Source: Chinchilla lanigera (lineage: Eukaryota; Chordata; Mammalia; Rodentia; Chinchillidae). From it: a DNA stretch of 64,000 bases. The DNA is taken from assembly GCF_000276665.1 (NCBI RefSeq), contig NW_004955460.1:4387915-4451914 (forward strand), read 5' to 3'. This document shows, in pieces, positions 45,171 to 57,507 of the stretch; position 1 is the stretch's first letter, and the number at the start of each line of letters is the position of its first letter. The notes beneath the pieces were generated by a model, which ran no database searches, had not been told where the DNA came from, and saw nothing but the letters and a program-made list of their open reading frames with translations. Made by a program: the position numbers and the translations under genes.

Positions 45171-46512
45171 TCACACCTAAAGAGTCTAGTCCCAAAATGA
45201 GGATACAGATAAGAAAGATGTCAGAAAAGAGCAAGAAGATTTATGGCAAATAAACAAAAAATGGCAAATGCCATAAAGTTAACTAATGTTAACTTTGGGA
45301 TCTTAGCAGGAAGAGCACAAAAGGAGCTATAAGTATGCCAGAAAATACTTTGGAAATGAATAGAGTCACAGTTTGCCACAGGTTTGTGGATAAGATGAGG
45401 CATTTTACAGTGGGAGTGTAAATCCTAAAACTTCTTTGGCACCCATCCTTGGAGCTGACCAAGACATTAGTTGATAATGTCTCAACTAAATATGTAAGTA
45501 CAGGATATGCAGTCATGATGCTTATAGCTATAAGGAATTGAAACTGATAGAGAAGAGCCCTAGATCGTAAACCCAGGGCTGACAATCTTCAAGAGTCTTC
45601 AGGCATATCATCGCAAGAGGAAGGGAGGTACATGAGTATTTACAGAAGTCGCTGAAAGGCCATATATTCCTTGTGCACATTTGTCTTTGTAAGAAGCATT
45701 GCAAAATAGATTGAATAAGACTCACACCTGGTGAGGGTTCAGAAAGAGACCAAACCATGTCTGGAGTAATTGGTTATAAATAGGAATTTGCTTTTTGTGC
45801 TTCAAAGAATACTGAGAGTAAATGCTAATATAAATATTCCTCAGATAAATAAATTGCAATTACAAAAACTATCACAGCCTTCACACAATATCATATGGAA
45901 GAATACCTTTTCTTTCTGGATGCTAACTTGACCATATTTTTTTCCGCAGAAAAACGTTCATATTTGTCAACTTTCCATGAGCTCGGTCAGCAATTTTTAG
46001 CCAATGAGAAATGACATCCTGTGTTGACCACAGCAACTTATAAGAACAGAAATGGATTTCTAATTTAATCACATCACATATTGGTCAAGCTGAGAAAACA
46101 TTTATTATTTCATGATGCAAGGGGCAATGTTCTGAACATAGATTTGTAAATTTGTATCAGTCTCAGAAAAAAACTAACATCTTTTAATTTTAAACCAAAC
46201 TGCTAGTTTGCTCCTTCATGGAACATAATTTTCTCAGAAACATCTCAGGGTATTTATTGTGAAAAGCTGAGCAAGTAAGCACCATACAGGTTCCTTCCAT
46301 AAAATACACCTTTGATCCCTGTACAAATATAAGCATATGGCATATATTCTTATGCATAACAAATATTGAAAGTGATGTGCTTTAAAGCACCATGATGATC
46401 ACTTAGAAAGCTGATGTAAATGTGGATTTTTGAGTTTCTGGAAATGAAGACATCTCATGAATGTAAAACAAAATGATAGTGAGAATAAGCCCCAGGTATT
46501 CTTTAATAACTT
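45171..46512. other. Intronic sequence; holds one copy of a 48-bp duplicated block
   Basis: No transposon named. The block at 45487-45534 is nearly identical to 43145-43192. 45860-46420 is repeat-free unique sequence. Confidence 0.5.
45487..45534 (+). repeat. 48-bp dispersed direct repeat, copy 2
   Basis: Same orientation as copy 1; the flanks are unrelated on both sides. Family unknown. Confidence 0.85.
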
Positions 46513-46515
46513 CAT

Positions 46516-46715
46516 ATGGGTAGCTTGGTGTGGCGGCACATGCCTGTAATTCTGGCATTCTAGGGGACTGAGAAAAGAGGATCACAAGATCAAGGCCAAC
46601 TTGGGCAACTTAGAGAGATCTTATTTCAAAACAAAAAGTAAACAAGGACTAGAGATGTAGTTTAGTACAAAGGGCCTCAGTTCAATTCTGAGTACCTAAA
46701 CTAATAAATAAAAAA
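46516..46715 (+). repeat. B1-dID dimeric SINE
   Basis: TAGCTTGGTGTGGCGGCACA, TGCCTGTAATTCTGGCATTC, TTATTTCAAAACAAAAAG linker, GACTAGAGATGTAGTTTAG and an A-rich end. Flanks CTTCATATGGG and CTTCACATGGA suggest a TSD. Confidence 0.85.
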
Positions 46716-47278
46716 TGAAACCTTCACATGGATCAGTTTATGTATATTCTGACTTCACTTCCAGATTCTCAGACTGGAGTGGTTCATGGGATCCATTGGG
46801 TGCTTGTTCACAATACACTTTTTGGTCTCTGCCTAGAGATGCCTCATTCGATCTGAGACAGGATCTACAAACTAGGTGGCTCCCAGGCAGATGGCAGAGA
46901 ATCACTGCTACTGACTCTGTGAGTAGCTGAGAGAGAGACATGCCTTCCTTGGCCTCTCTGCCTGAGTCTGGGTGTGTTAAAGCCATGCAGCACAGAACAT
47001 TATGCAGGGTCTTGGGAACCCGGCCATGTGAGGACAAGGATAGCAGAATGGATCAAAATCAAACCAAGCAATCAACTTGAAGATATTTTCCTTCAGATGA
47101 TTCAGATAAGACGTCCTTCACCTTACTATGGGGTTACATTCCAACAAGCCCATTATAAACTGAAAGTACATTCAATACACCTAATCTATTGAACAACACA
47201 ACTTAGCTCAGCCTACCTTAACTGTATTCAGAACACGTACATTAGCCTACGGTTGGGCCAACATCATCCAATACAAAC
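46716..47278. other. Intronic sequence, nothing recognised
   Basis: ORFs of 71-99 codons on both strands at 46715-47192 have no recognisable homology. Confidence 0.5.
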
Positions 47279-47289
47279 CCTATTTTATG

Positions 47290-47399
47290 GGGCTGGGGAT
47301 TTAGCTCAGCAGCAAAGCACCTACCTGGCAAGCACAAGGTCGTGAGTTCAATTCCTAATACCGGAAGAAAAGACAAAAACAAAACAAAACAAAACAAAA
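47290..47399 (+). repeat. ID SINE, full length, perfect TSD
   Basis: GGGCTGGGGATTTAGCTCAG, CACAAGGTCGTGAGTTCAA and an (AAAAC)n tail. The 11-bp TSD CCTATTTTATG is identical at 47279-47289 and 47400-47410. Confidence 0.93.
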
Positions 47400-47410
47400 C
47401 CTATTTTATG

Positions 47411-49139
47411 ATAAAATGTTGACCATCTTACACTTGATTGAATACCCATGTCCAAAAAATGCTGGCAATTCAGTCCATTGTACAGTGTGATCATAGGGTG
47501 GGCTGGGAACTACGGTTCTCTGCCACTGCCTGGAATCAAGGCAGAGTATTTTACTGAACATGCCTACCCCAGGAAAATATCCAAATTCAAAGTTATAGAT
47601 TTTACTGAATGGTTATCACTTTCACACTACTGTAAAGTCAAAAAAGCATAAATTGAATCATGATTAAATCCATCAGTCTCTGTAAGTATACTAAAACCCA
47701 ACCCAAGCCAGATAACATTTATGCCTTCTCTTAGTATTCAGGTGGGACAATTGCTAATAATAACTCCCAATTACCGAACAATCATAAATGCTAGGTGGCC
47801 AGAGGAATCTGTGTGGGCATTACCATGTCCTTAGCTGGTCATAAAATCTGGTTGGTGTGCAATTACTCCAATGTGACACCTTATATAAGCTAGAAATCAT
47901 GTCTTCACTTTAAACATTGTAAATCAATAAAATTACATTGTAGCCATTGACAACACATACAATTTTGCCTGTTTGAGGCCCCATTACTGCAATAGCACTT
48001 GCCTTGGTTTAGAAAGCAGCCCTTCGCTTCCCTAAGTGAGTATTACAGGGCACTTTCCCCCTGCTTGGTCTTCATGCATTGAGGACATATTTATAGACAG
48101 CAGAATAATGTCACACAAATTGCTCTCACAAATAGTCCTTGCTACTTTGCAGTCTTGTGGGGATCACTTTTAGGCCAGATAGTGAAACGTCTAAGAGTTT
48201 CATTTTTTTTCCCTCCAATGTGATTTGTGCCATTTTTATGCACAAAAAACTGCATTCCTGAATTGAATGTGCCATTTAAACACAATAATGTACAAAATGT
48301 GTCTTGTTAAAACTTTGCTCCTATGAGACAAATACAAAATTCTTACAGGAATTAAGTTATGTTTGTGAGACATTAGGAAGCCTAACGCTCTCTTGTTATC
48401 TGCACTGGATTACATATTAGAGAGAACATACACATATCAAGAAGCACTTGCCTAGTGAGAAAGGTTGCCAGTTTTATCCATGTCTTCATGGGCATCTCCA
48501 AGTCCCCCAAATGCAAGGCTTCTGATTGGAGGATGAAGTATCTGAGATAGTCTAAGACAAAAAGATTTCTGTTCCCTCTGCTGCAATTAAAAACAGGAGA
48601 CATATGCTGAGTACGTGATTTAGCCATATATGTGGTGCCGAAAAGCTGAAACAAAGAAAGAGCATGCATCTCACTAGGGCACCTCTCACAGACTGATAAG
48701 ATCTATTTGCCACACCCTTGATGGATAAATGTGGCCCTCAGCAAGGGCTGGCTTAGGCTTGCAGTAACAACTTCAAAATCTCAGGGGCTTAGAACAGTGT
48801 TTTTTCCTGTTCATGCTACATGTCAAGCATGGATTGGCAGGGGACTGTGCTCATCACAGCTCAGACACTCTGCTGATGGAAGCTCCACCCAACACCTGCC
48901 TGCATGGTCTCTGCAGCTGAAGGTCTACAGCCCAGCTGAATGCTTTGTCTGAACAGGAACACACATCACTTTTTCACACAGTCCACCAGCCCAAACTTAT
49001 CAAGTGGCTCCTCCCAGCAGGGCTCCCATGGTCCAGGAAGCTGTAAACATGAGGAATGCACGGATTCCTCCGTGCATGAGAAGCAGCATTACAGAAGTCA
49101 CCGTCTAACTTTATATATATCTTCCAGCTTGACCACTCA
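47411..49139. other. Unique intron sequence, candidate conserved non-coding region
   Basis: 47640-48680 holds no recognised transposon and looks unusually non-degenerate (GGGACAATTGCTAATAATAA, GTGTGCAATTACTCCAATG). 48680-49080 may be an old repeat I cannot name. No coding support. Confidence 0.35.
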
Positions 49140-49684
49140 TGTTTTAATTGCCATTGGTGATCAACTTGATTAGATGGAGAGCTACCTGGAAAATTAGGGA
49201 AGCATGGCCCTGGGTGTGTCTTTGCGGGTTTCCAGAGACAATTGGCATGTGGACCAGCTAGGGTGAAAGACCTGCCCTAAATGTGAATCACACTGTCCTG
49301 TAAACTGGGGTCCCAGATGGAACAAAAATGGAAAAAGAAGGAAGCCACCCAAGGCATGCGTGCTCCGTTCTCTTTGAGCAAGTGCACCTTTAGCTGCTGC
49401 CGTCACCCAAGGACAGCAAGGTCCAGCCAGACTATTCAGACTTGCTTTCCGTATGGACTCACAGCAGCAGTTCTCCAAGAGACTTCCAGACCTTTGTCCT
49501 CAAACAGAGACTGCACCCTCGGTCCCTCTTATTCTGCAGCTTCCAGCTCATTTGACTGAGCAGCTACAGGATCCTCTGGCTCTCCAGTGTGCAGGCAATC
49601 GTGTGGTGATCATATAAGCCAACCTAATATATACATATATCTCCTATTGGTTCTTTTCCTCTAGAGAACACTGACCTCTATAAT
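49140..49684 (+). mobile_element. MLT2-type ERVL solo LTR
   Basis: TGATCAACTTGATTAGATGG, CTGGGTGTGTCTTTGCGGGT, TTCCAGAGACAATTGGCATG, TTCTGCAGCTTCCAGCTC, TATACATATATCTCCTATTG and CTAGAGAACACTGACC run in MLT2 order to the 3' end. No internal retroviral sequence is attached. Confidence 0.7.
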
Positions 49685-49693
49685 ACTTTAGAG

Positions 49694-49773
49694 CAGTGGG
49701 GGTGAACCTACGGCACATGTGCCACAGTGGGGGTTTGTTATCACTGCAAGCTCTGAAAGGCTCACCATCACTG
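49694..49773 (-). mobile_element. 80-bp SPIN-like hAT MITE with 8-bp target duplication
   Basis: Ends CAGTGGGGGTGAACCT and AGGCTCACCATCACTG are 16-bp terminal inverted repeats (CAGTGRYGGYGARCCT type). The left subterminal part holds the palindrome GGCACATGTGCC. Flanks CTTTAGAG (49686-49693) and CTTTAGGG (49774-49781) form an 8-bp hAT-type TSD with one mismatch. Termini and subterminal sequence fit, from memory, the SPIN family read in reverse. No transposase. Sits directly after the MLT2 LTR. Confidence 0.75.
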
Positions 49774-49781
49774 CTTTAGGG

Positions 49782-50080
49782 TAGGTGCCCAAGAAGCCAA
49801 GAGCCTGTACCATAGAAAACTATGACTTAACATTCTGGCTACACATTTGTAAAGCTGGCACCCAAATGCTCATGATTCTTATCAAGGCAAATTAAGTATT
49901 TTCCCTCTCTTGGAGAACAATAAAGAAAATGGCAGGGTATTATTTCAATACTGTTTGAGGCTTTGGGTGGGAATGGAAATCCCCTTTCCAAAATACACAT
50001 GGAGAAAATCTGAAGACATTATCTCATGCTTTCATAGCCTTAGATTAGAGAAGTGTGACTTTCACATGAAACCTAGACAT
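49782..50080. other. Intronic sequence, nothing recognised
   Basis: Short unique stretch between the MITE and the L1M. Confidence 0.5.
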
Positions 50081-51060
50081 CACAGAGCAAAACTTTAAAA
50101 CTTATAAAACAAAAAAAGGTTTAACTAAGATTAAAATAAAAAAATACTTTGGAAGAAAGTATTTACAACATACATAACAAAAATATAGTACCTGTAGTAT
50201 ATAAAGAGTTCCTGCATAGTAATATAAACAGATAAAAGTGACCAAAGAACATACAAGTATCATTATTTGAATAATTAACCAATATACTGAGCATTTTGCT
50301 CAGTAAAAAAAATTAGAAAAAAATAATATATTAAAATTGCTAATATCAAGTGGCAGCCTGAAGATGGAGAATAAGTTGATATATAAACTAGGACAATGCT
50401 TTAGGAGAGTAATTTGCTAGTATTAGTCAAATATGAAATTTGCACAGCTAATAAGTGAGGAACAGCCTCACTTCTTGCCTTTTCAGAAAGACTTATATAA
50501 ATATATTCAGGGGTACAAGCGTGATAGCACTAGAGTACTGCTTGTTATATCAAACACTGGAGAAAACACAATGATCATCTATAGGAAGACGGCTACATCC
50601 ATATAAAGAAGATGATGCTATGCTAGAAAGAATCCGACAAGAGCCATAAGCATGTGGCAGAAGGCTTACAGCACATCGGTAAGTGAAAAGGAAGTTACAG
50701 AATAAAATACATAGTATAGGCAGGCTGTGTGATGGGGGCAACAAGCTCTCTAATTTCCGCAAGGTAAGTACTCTTACCATGGTTGCATATAAGCTACCAC
50801 CCTTTGATAACCAGCTTGAGAAATTCCACACAGACTAGGAATTCTGTATAGGACTATTTTCACTGTTGAAAGAATAGGCACATAAGTACATGTGTGTACA
50901 TGTTTGTGTGAGAGTGTGAAAGCATAGAAAAAAATGTCAAAAAGTATAAACAGAACTGGCACAGGAACATAGGGAGCAAGAGACACAGTATGACCTCATA
51001 CTTTGCACACTTGGCTATGGTTTGAATTTTATTAAATGGCATTGTTCCACTGACTATCAT
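50081..51060 (+). mobile_element. L1M ORF2 3' end and 3'UTR, diverged
   Basis: ATATAAAGAGTTCCTGCATA, GGCAGCCTGAAGATGGAGAA region, GGCTACATCCATATAAAGAA, GATGCTATGCTAGAAAGAAT, TAAGTGAAAAGGAAGTTACA and AGTATGACCTCATACTTTGC follow the order of old L1M elements. No open frame. Confidence 0.6.
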
Positions 51061-51466
51061 TGCTTTAATAATTTTCTTATATTACAATTTAAGTACTTAT
51101 TGTTATAAAACTAATACATGATTATCATAGAAAATTAATAAAATACAAAAGAATATAAAGGAAAAAATAAAACTACCCATAGTTCTACTTTCAGAAAGAT
51201 CATTATTACTATTTTGGTATATGTGTTTTTCTTAGGAAAACATAATAGGAGTTTTTCAAAATCAAGTTTATATCTTACAAGTAATTTTTAGCTCTACATA
51301 AATCTTGACTCCATTTTTTATATTTCCTTAGAAAATGTTTATTATCTTAGAAGTGGTTTCATTATTAATTAAAGGCAGGATTACAAAATAGGTCTTAGAG
51401 GTAAGATAACTAGATTTTACTAAATGCAATTTGAGCCAATACCATACCACTAAATTTTATGTCTTA
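51061..51466. other. AT-rich intron sequence
   Basis: 51090-51240 resembles an old mammalian repeat I cannot name (ACTAATACATGATTATCATA). Confidence 0.4.
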
Positions 51467-51543
51467 ACTCAGTGGGCAGAGCAACTGCCTGGCAAGCACA
51501 AGGTTCTGAGTTCGATTCCTGGTACCAAAAAAATAAATAAATA
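51467..51543 (+). repeat. 5'-truncated ID SINE
   Basis: AACTCAGTGGGCAGAGCAAC, GGCAAGCACAAGGTTCTGAG, TTCGATTCCTGGTACC, then a short A-rich (AAAT)n tail. Flanks AATTTTATGTCTTA and AACTTTTATACCTTA resemble a diverged TSD. Confidence 0.88.
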
Positions 51544-54500
51544 ACTTTTATACCTTAGATTTACTAAAGACAAATGTTTTTATAGCAATACAGATAAATA
51601 TTAAGACATTCATTGGAAATTGTATTACTTATGTATTATTTTACATACCATAAAATGATTATGCATATAAAGTTTTAAACAGAAACAAAAGGCAATGAAA
51701 ATTGACTGATTTAATTCCAGACAAAGGAATTTGAGGTAAGAAACTTTCATAGATATGTCAGGAAGAAAAAAGACATTTTACAGAGAAAGCAGACCCATTA
51801 ATAAATGGAAAAGATGATGAAATTGGTGGTGATTGACATGGCAGAAATACCAATGGCTTTTATTTATATATAAGTACCAAACTTTAACAAGGAAAACAAA
51901 ACAAACTGGTGGAGACACTTAGGAAGTAATGAAAATCTTGTCAATACAGCTGCTGATAAAAAGCAGAGGAGGAAATTCACAACAACACCCTTTAGCTCAG
52001 GATTCCAGACACCTGCAGTACCCAGGGATTTGAAGTCATCCCATCAAGCTCTGTACCTAATGGGGTATCTCACCACATGGCGCTCAATCTAATTTTCAAG
52101 TGCATTCTCTATCTAACCCTCACCAATTGCTCAAAAACTGGAAATGCAAATTTTTAGAGATGTCTTTCATAGGGTATTACATTCAGAGGTAGCTCAGGAG
52201 AGCATCTGGGCTATTATTTGTGCCTCGGGATATTTGTTTTACTTGGAACCATCAACTCACATGCCGATGATAGGCCTCACCCAACGTATACCCACTTCCA
52301 AGCTATTTAAGTGATTGATAGAGCTCCGATGTCCATTGAACTAATTAGGATTACTCAGGATCACTACTGTCCCTTTTTCTTTTTGCAATTATACAGAATG
52401 TCCATAGTGAGTGAATAAAGAAAATATACATTTTTTCTTTTTTTTTTTACCTTAAGCAAATGCAATTACTTGATGTATCCATAAAAGGACTCATCTATCC
52501 TTTATAAAATTAAAGATGTAGACATCAGAGGGCACAGATGACTAAAAAAAATGTCAGATTTCAATGGAAATTAAATAGTGAAGCTTCTCAACTATTGATT
52601 CTTTTTCTTTCAATAAATTGTGGAGCACAAAAGTAAATGTCCAAGAATCAAGGAAATTAAATGTGATGTCAGTGTTCTGGAGCCTCTTGTATCTGCCATT
52701 CCCAGATAGAACTTCTGACTGTGGTAAAAGAGTAAGAGAAACATTGAGAAAAATCAGTTAGAGAGTAATGGAATCGTGGAGCCAATAAACTGCAAATCAG
52801 TATAGAAAGAGACACCCTAGAGGCCTTAACCTTAACTTGAGTCAATATTGTGATACAATTGTCCAACAAAACTTATGTGAATTCAAACTGGCTTGAATCC
52901 ATGCCCCCAACCTATGAATTTATATATTACTTCTTTGCAAGCAACTAAAAGCAGTTTACAAGCAGTTTTGTCTCCCATTCTTATTAAGTGCACACAGTTC
53001 CCCCTTCTTGTATCTTATGATGTCATAATAGTTTCCATCAACAGAAGGAGAGACAGATGAGAGGAGTCTGCCTCATTTGCCCAAGACAAACCACAACAAC
53101 ATAATGAAGGCCAGCCTAACTAGTCTCATTTTCAATGGGGTGCTCGCTACACTACTCAAGATTAAAATAGAGAGCCAAAAGAAGGAATTATGAAATCAGG
53201 ACAAACTAAAGTGAATGTAGACAATAAGGTGAGGATTTTAGGAGTTTGGTGGCATTGTCAAAGTAGTTTTAAAGGGACCAACAAGAAACAATGAACACTG
53301 TGCTTAATTCCAAGGTCCCCATAAAGTTCAGTCAACTGAGCAATGGGAAATCGTTTCTCTAAAATTCAATTTGTCCTAAGGCTTAATTTTTACAGTTGTG
53401 AGTGTTGTGTATGGGAGGTTTCTTTAAAACTGGCTTAAACCCTGTATGGATTCACACATATTTACTCTGGACAAGAGAAAGCTGCCATTTTCCATGAAAT
53501 ATAGAGACTTTGAAATGCACATAAGTGCATCCAAATTTCTTAGAAATAGCTTAATATTCTCCTGAAATAAACACACATTTTAATGTTCAGAGAGAGCTAG
53601 GTAATCTCAGCTATGAACAAGTACAATATGAAGTCAGCCGGCTGTGTTCATTGTTTTCACATCTGTGCATTCAGCTAATTTTGGACAAAAGAATATTCAG
53701 GAGAAAATTGCATCTGTATTGAGCATATATAGACTCTTTTCTTTTCGTTCTACCGTAAACAATACAGTGTGATGACTACATGTAGAATGGTCATTGGATT
53801 AGGATTGGATTATTATAAATCACCTAAAGATAATTTCAAGTATAGGAGAAGATATAAGGTTAAATGCAAAGACTGTACCATTTTATAAAGAGACTGAAAT
53901 ATTCTCAAACTTAAGTGTCTTCAGGAGACTCTAAAACCAATTCCTTGCAGATACCAAGTGACAGATATACACGAAGGAGGAAGGCAAGTCAGAAAAAGTG
54001 TGAACTCCACCAACCTCTTGGTGAGAGAGGGCACAGCCTCCAACCAGCTCTCACAAGTGGCTAGAAGATTCCTATGCCACAAGAGAGGGACCTCAGAGTT
54101 GGAAAGCCACTTGCTTGCTTAAATTTTGTATGTTCAGTTAGCTGCAGCTTCTACAGACAACTACTGGTCCCTTCTGTAGATTACTAGGGAGAGTAAAAAG
54201 ATTCCTAAAATCTTTTTAGGAAGGAAGTTTCCACTTTTCAAAACTATCAAAGGAAATCTACTATGTATTTTAGCTATAGGAGATTTATGGGAAACAGCTT
54301 ATCCCTCATTCCTCTTTTCCCAAGCTAATTTAGGGTGATTAAATGGTGGAACAACTTACTTTTCGTCTCTCAGAAAATTAGAAAGACACCATAACTTCAG
54401 TGGATGGTGCTTCTAAACAACTGCGTGCTGTTCAAAGGACCTCTTCAGAGAGCAGTCAGCCAAAAACTTCTCCCAGAACTAAACCAATTTTAAAAAATCA

Positions 54501-55504
54501 ACAAACACAGAAGGAGATCTCCACTTAAAACCCAAAATGTATAACTGCAGAATGAGAGCCTGCATCTTTTCAGCTGTCTGATCCATTGCTGGAGACAAAC
54601 ATAACTGGGAAGTGGGATCCTCCTGCAAATAGCTGCAACAAATATCTTTTGTTAAAAAAAAAAAAATTAAGACAAAAAAGAAGGCATCCTTCATCAACTC
54701 TGAAATCAAAGAAAGGCCAGCGAGAGGATAAGATGTTGAAAAAGTAGTGCGTTGAACAGTTCATCTGGATGAAAATATGAGCCTGGTGATGTCAAGGTCC
54801 CTGAGACCCTGGTGCCCTTGAGTGAATGCTGGTTGCATAAGTTAGGGCAGTGAAGGGGACACTTTAATTTATGTGCTCAATTTTTCCAAGATCTCAAAAA
54901 GGGAAAAAAATGAAGGTGGGGGAAAGGGATGAATGAGGTTAATTTCCAGGGTGGCACATTCAGGGATGCTTTGGAGATTAAGGGCTGTTCCATTACCTCA
55001 GTATCCTCATCTGAGGGAAAAGTGATTTTGTAACAAGCAGCAGCCTCCCAGCTGGCTTAATTCACCCTCCCAGAAGGTCTCAGGGTCTTTAAACAGTGAC
55101 TGGGACTCTAAATTAATCTTTCAAATAGGATTGTATAAGAGAAATTTCAAAATCATAATCAGTGAGGAGTACTATTGTGCTGCAGACCTAGAAGTTAAAA
55201 CGTTAGGCCACAATGAATTAAGTACATAAATTATAATAATCTCTAAAATACGAGAGGCTCAAATTTCATATAAAATATTACAAAATGGGAAAAATGATAT
55301 GTATTTTAAACATATTTGCAAAGTACATATTTTTGCATTTACCTAGCATTCCTTTTTGGAATACAAAACATAACTTTAAAAATAATCTGTATTGGCAAAA
55401 GCTGAAGCATTCTATGCTGTTCATAAATAAACTTAATCTGCAAGGTAAGAACCCAACTATAAATTTGAAATTTTCCCTTCTTTTCCTTTATAAATGATGC
55501 ATTT
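51544..55504. other. Intronic sequence, nothing recognised
   Basis: About 4 kb without an identified transposon or gene. A small perfect 9-bp hairpin (TTCCTAAAA, TTTTAGGAA, 3-nt loop) lies at 54202-54222; probably chance. Confidence 0.45.
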
Positions 55505-55518
55505 AAAAGAATCATTGG

Positions 55519-55616
55519 GGGGCTGGGGATTTAGCTCAGCGGCAAAAGCACCTGCCTGGCAAGTGCAAGGTCGTGAGTTCGGTTCCCGGTACCGGAGAAA
55601 AACCAAAAAAAAAAAA
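55519..55616 (+). repeat. ID SINE, full length, perfect TSD
   Basis: GGCTGGGGATTTAGCTCAGC, CAAGTGCAAGGTCGTGAG, TTCGGTTCCCGGTACCGG, AGAAAAACC and poly(A). The 14-bp TSD AAAAGAATCATTGG is identical at 55505-55518 and 55617-55630. Confidence 0.94.
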
Positions 55617-55630
55617 AAAAGAATCATTGG

Positions 55631-56203
55631 TAAAGGCAAGAAATTATCCTGCGCCCCAAAGTCAAATTTTTTTCTTGTTATTATGTAGGAGAAATGTAGA
55701 TGGCATATTCCATGACAATTAATTATAACTGAGTCATTTTCACAGATGTTTACATAAAATTTCAGATTCCTGAGATTTAAGGTTCTACCCAACAGGAACA
55801 TACTTTAAAAGGGTATTTTTAGTAGTAGCTTGTTTGTGAGTCATTTGAGGATTGATATAGTTAAATGAACAAACTCAAAAGAGCTTGGGTAGAAATAGTG
55901 CTAATCATCCCTGCTGCACAAAAGCCTAAATACGACAAAAAGAGGATTCCTAAAGGGTAAGGACAATAATGGAAACCCAAGTGCTGCAGCTAAGCCTCAC
56001 ACACAGAGATCCTGTTTGGCATAGAGACGGCCTGTCCAAGTCCCAATGGCTCTGCCAGCAACATTCTTGAGGAGTCTTCTATCCTATGAGTTTCTTTGTC
56101 TTGGAGGAGGAGGCGTTTTGCCAGTTCAGCAAAGTTGGGTCTTTTGAAACCTGTACTTGCAACTCATACTATTACAAATATACTGAATTAGTTTTTTATT
56201 ACT
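55631..56203. other. Intronic sequence, nothing recognised
   Basis: No repeat or coding signal identified. Confidence 0.5.
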
Positions 56204-56308
56204 AAACAGGGAAGGAAAAAAAGGAGAAAGGAGTGAAAGAAGGAAGGAAGGAAGGGGAGGAAGGAAGGAGATGATGAGGGAAGGCAAAGGAAAGGGAGAG
56301 AAAAAAAA
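56204..56308. repeat. GA-rich homopurine tract running into a gap
   Basis: GGAAGGAAAAAAAGGAGAAA and GAAGGAAGGAAGGAAGGGGA type sequence up to the N run. Homopurine DNA often stalls polymerases, a plausible reason for the gap. Confidence 0.85.
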
Positions 56309-56475
56309 NNNNNNNNNNNNNNNNNNNNNNNNNNNNNNNNNNNNNNNNNNNNNNNNNNNNNNNNNNNNNNNNNNNNNNNNNNNNNNNNNNNNNNNNNNNN
56401 NNNNNNNNNNNNNNNNNNNNNNNNNNNNNNNNNNNNNNNNNNNNNNNNNNNNNNNNNNNNNNNNNNNNNNNNNNN
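56309..56475. other. Assembly gap, 167 Ns
   Basis: Run of N; its odd length suggests a size-estimated gap, unlike the 100-N gap at 22184. Confidence 0.98.
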
Positions 56476-57165
56476 GTTCTCCCACTTTCTTTTATTATAT
56501 TAAAATCCTGGAAGTTCAGATTAAATTAGGTTGGAGTGAAAAGTTAAGCAGCACGCTACCTTTTGGGAGGGGCCTCCCACCACCAAGTAGCAATTCAGTG
56601 GCAAACGTGTTTCAACTTAATAAATGTTAAAGATTGCTTGACTACGCCAGCTTCTCTTTTAATAACAGAGATTCTCCTTCATCTATTTTCCTGAGTAAAT
56701 TAGAAGACTGATTCCTAGGAAAAAGTGACCCCTTACCCTAAATCAAACGCAGAATACATTAGTGACTTTTGTATCTGTCACTGTAAACCTCTGTAGGATC
56801 ACAGCAAAAGAGAAGTCCTGGATAGAAGTGCTTAGAATATTTGTATAAATCCCAACCTGTCTTCACTAGCCTTTTTCCCAGATAGAAAGCTGCAGTGGCT
56901 TTTCCCAAATAACATATAACACAGTCTATTTCCCCAAATAACATAGAGCACATCTTAATGGCAATGGGACATCAGGAATAGCAGTCTATAGAAGATCCTC
57001 TGGCAGCTTCAGGACTTTTATTCTGGTGGGGAAAATACATTTATAATTTGGCCTTTTAATAAGCATTTGCTTGTCACTGCAGAGAGTAAAGGCTTCAAGC
57101 ATAATAAAAAATCTCCCATTCACTTTCCAACTGGAGAAAATTTTTGAAAAAAAAACATTTTTTAT
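56476..57165. other. Intronic sequence, nothing recognised
   Basis: No repeat or coding signal identified. Confidence 0.5.
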
Positions 57166-57319
57166 TAATTTTTTTTTCAAGGTAAGGTCTGGCTATGTAG
57201 TTTAGACTGGTACTGAACTCACTCACTATGTAGCCCAAGCTGGCCACAAACTTGCAGTGATCCTCCTGCCTAGCCTCCCGTGTGCTGGGATAACAGGCAT
57301 ACACCATCACGCCTGGCAT
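57166..57319 (-). repeat. B1 SINE, antisense
   Basis: GGTAAGGTCTGGCTATGTAG, CACTATGTAGCCCAAGCTGG (internal duplication), GTGCTGGGATAACAGGCATA and CACCATCACGCCTGGC. Confidence 0.9.
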
Positions 57320-57507
57320 GAAAAAATTACTTTATAAAGGGTATTGGTGAAAAGCTACAAACATTCAAGAATATTTCTATCTGCTTTCCAATCAGCAAAG
57401 CCTGATGATGCAAGGCTAAATGGACAGGCAGATAGAAATAAATTAGATATGTTTGGGCTTTAATAACTATTCATTTTTTTCATTTTAAAAGAGTTTCCTC
57501 ACTTTTG

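Noticed and set aside
50755..50780. CAAGGTAAGTAC donor-like sequence on the plus strand
   Set aside because: It lies inside an L1M remnant on the strand opposite to POU6F2, with no matching acceptor.
56126..56630. 119-codon ORFs on both strands
   Set aside because: They cross the 167-N gap and a homopurine tract.
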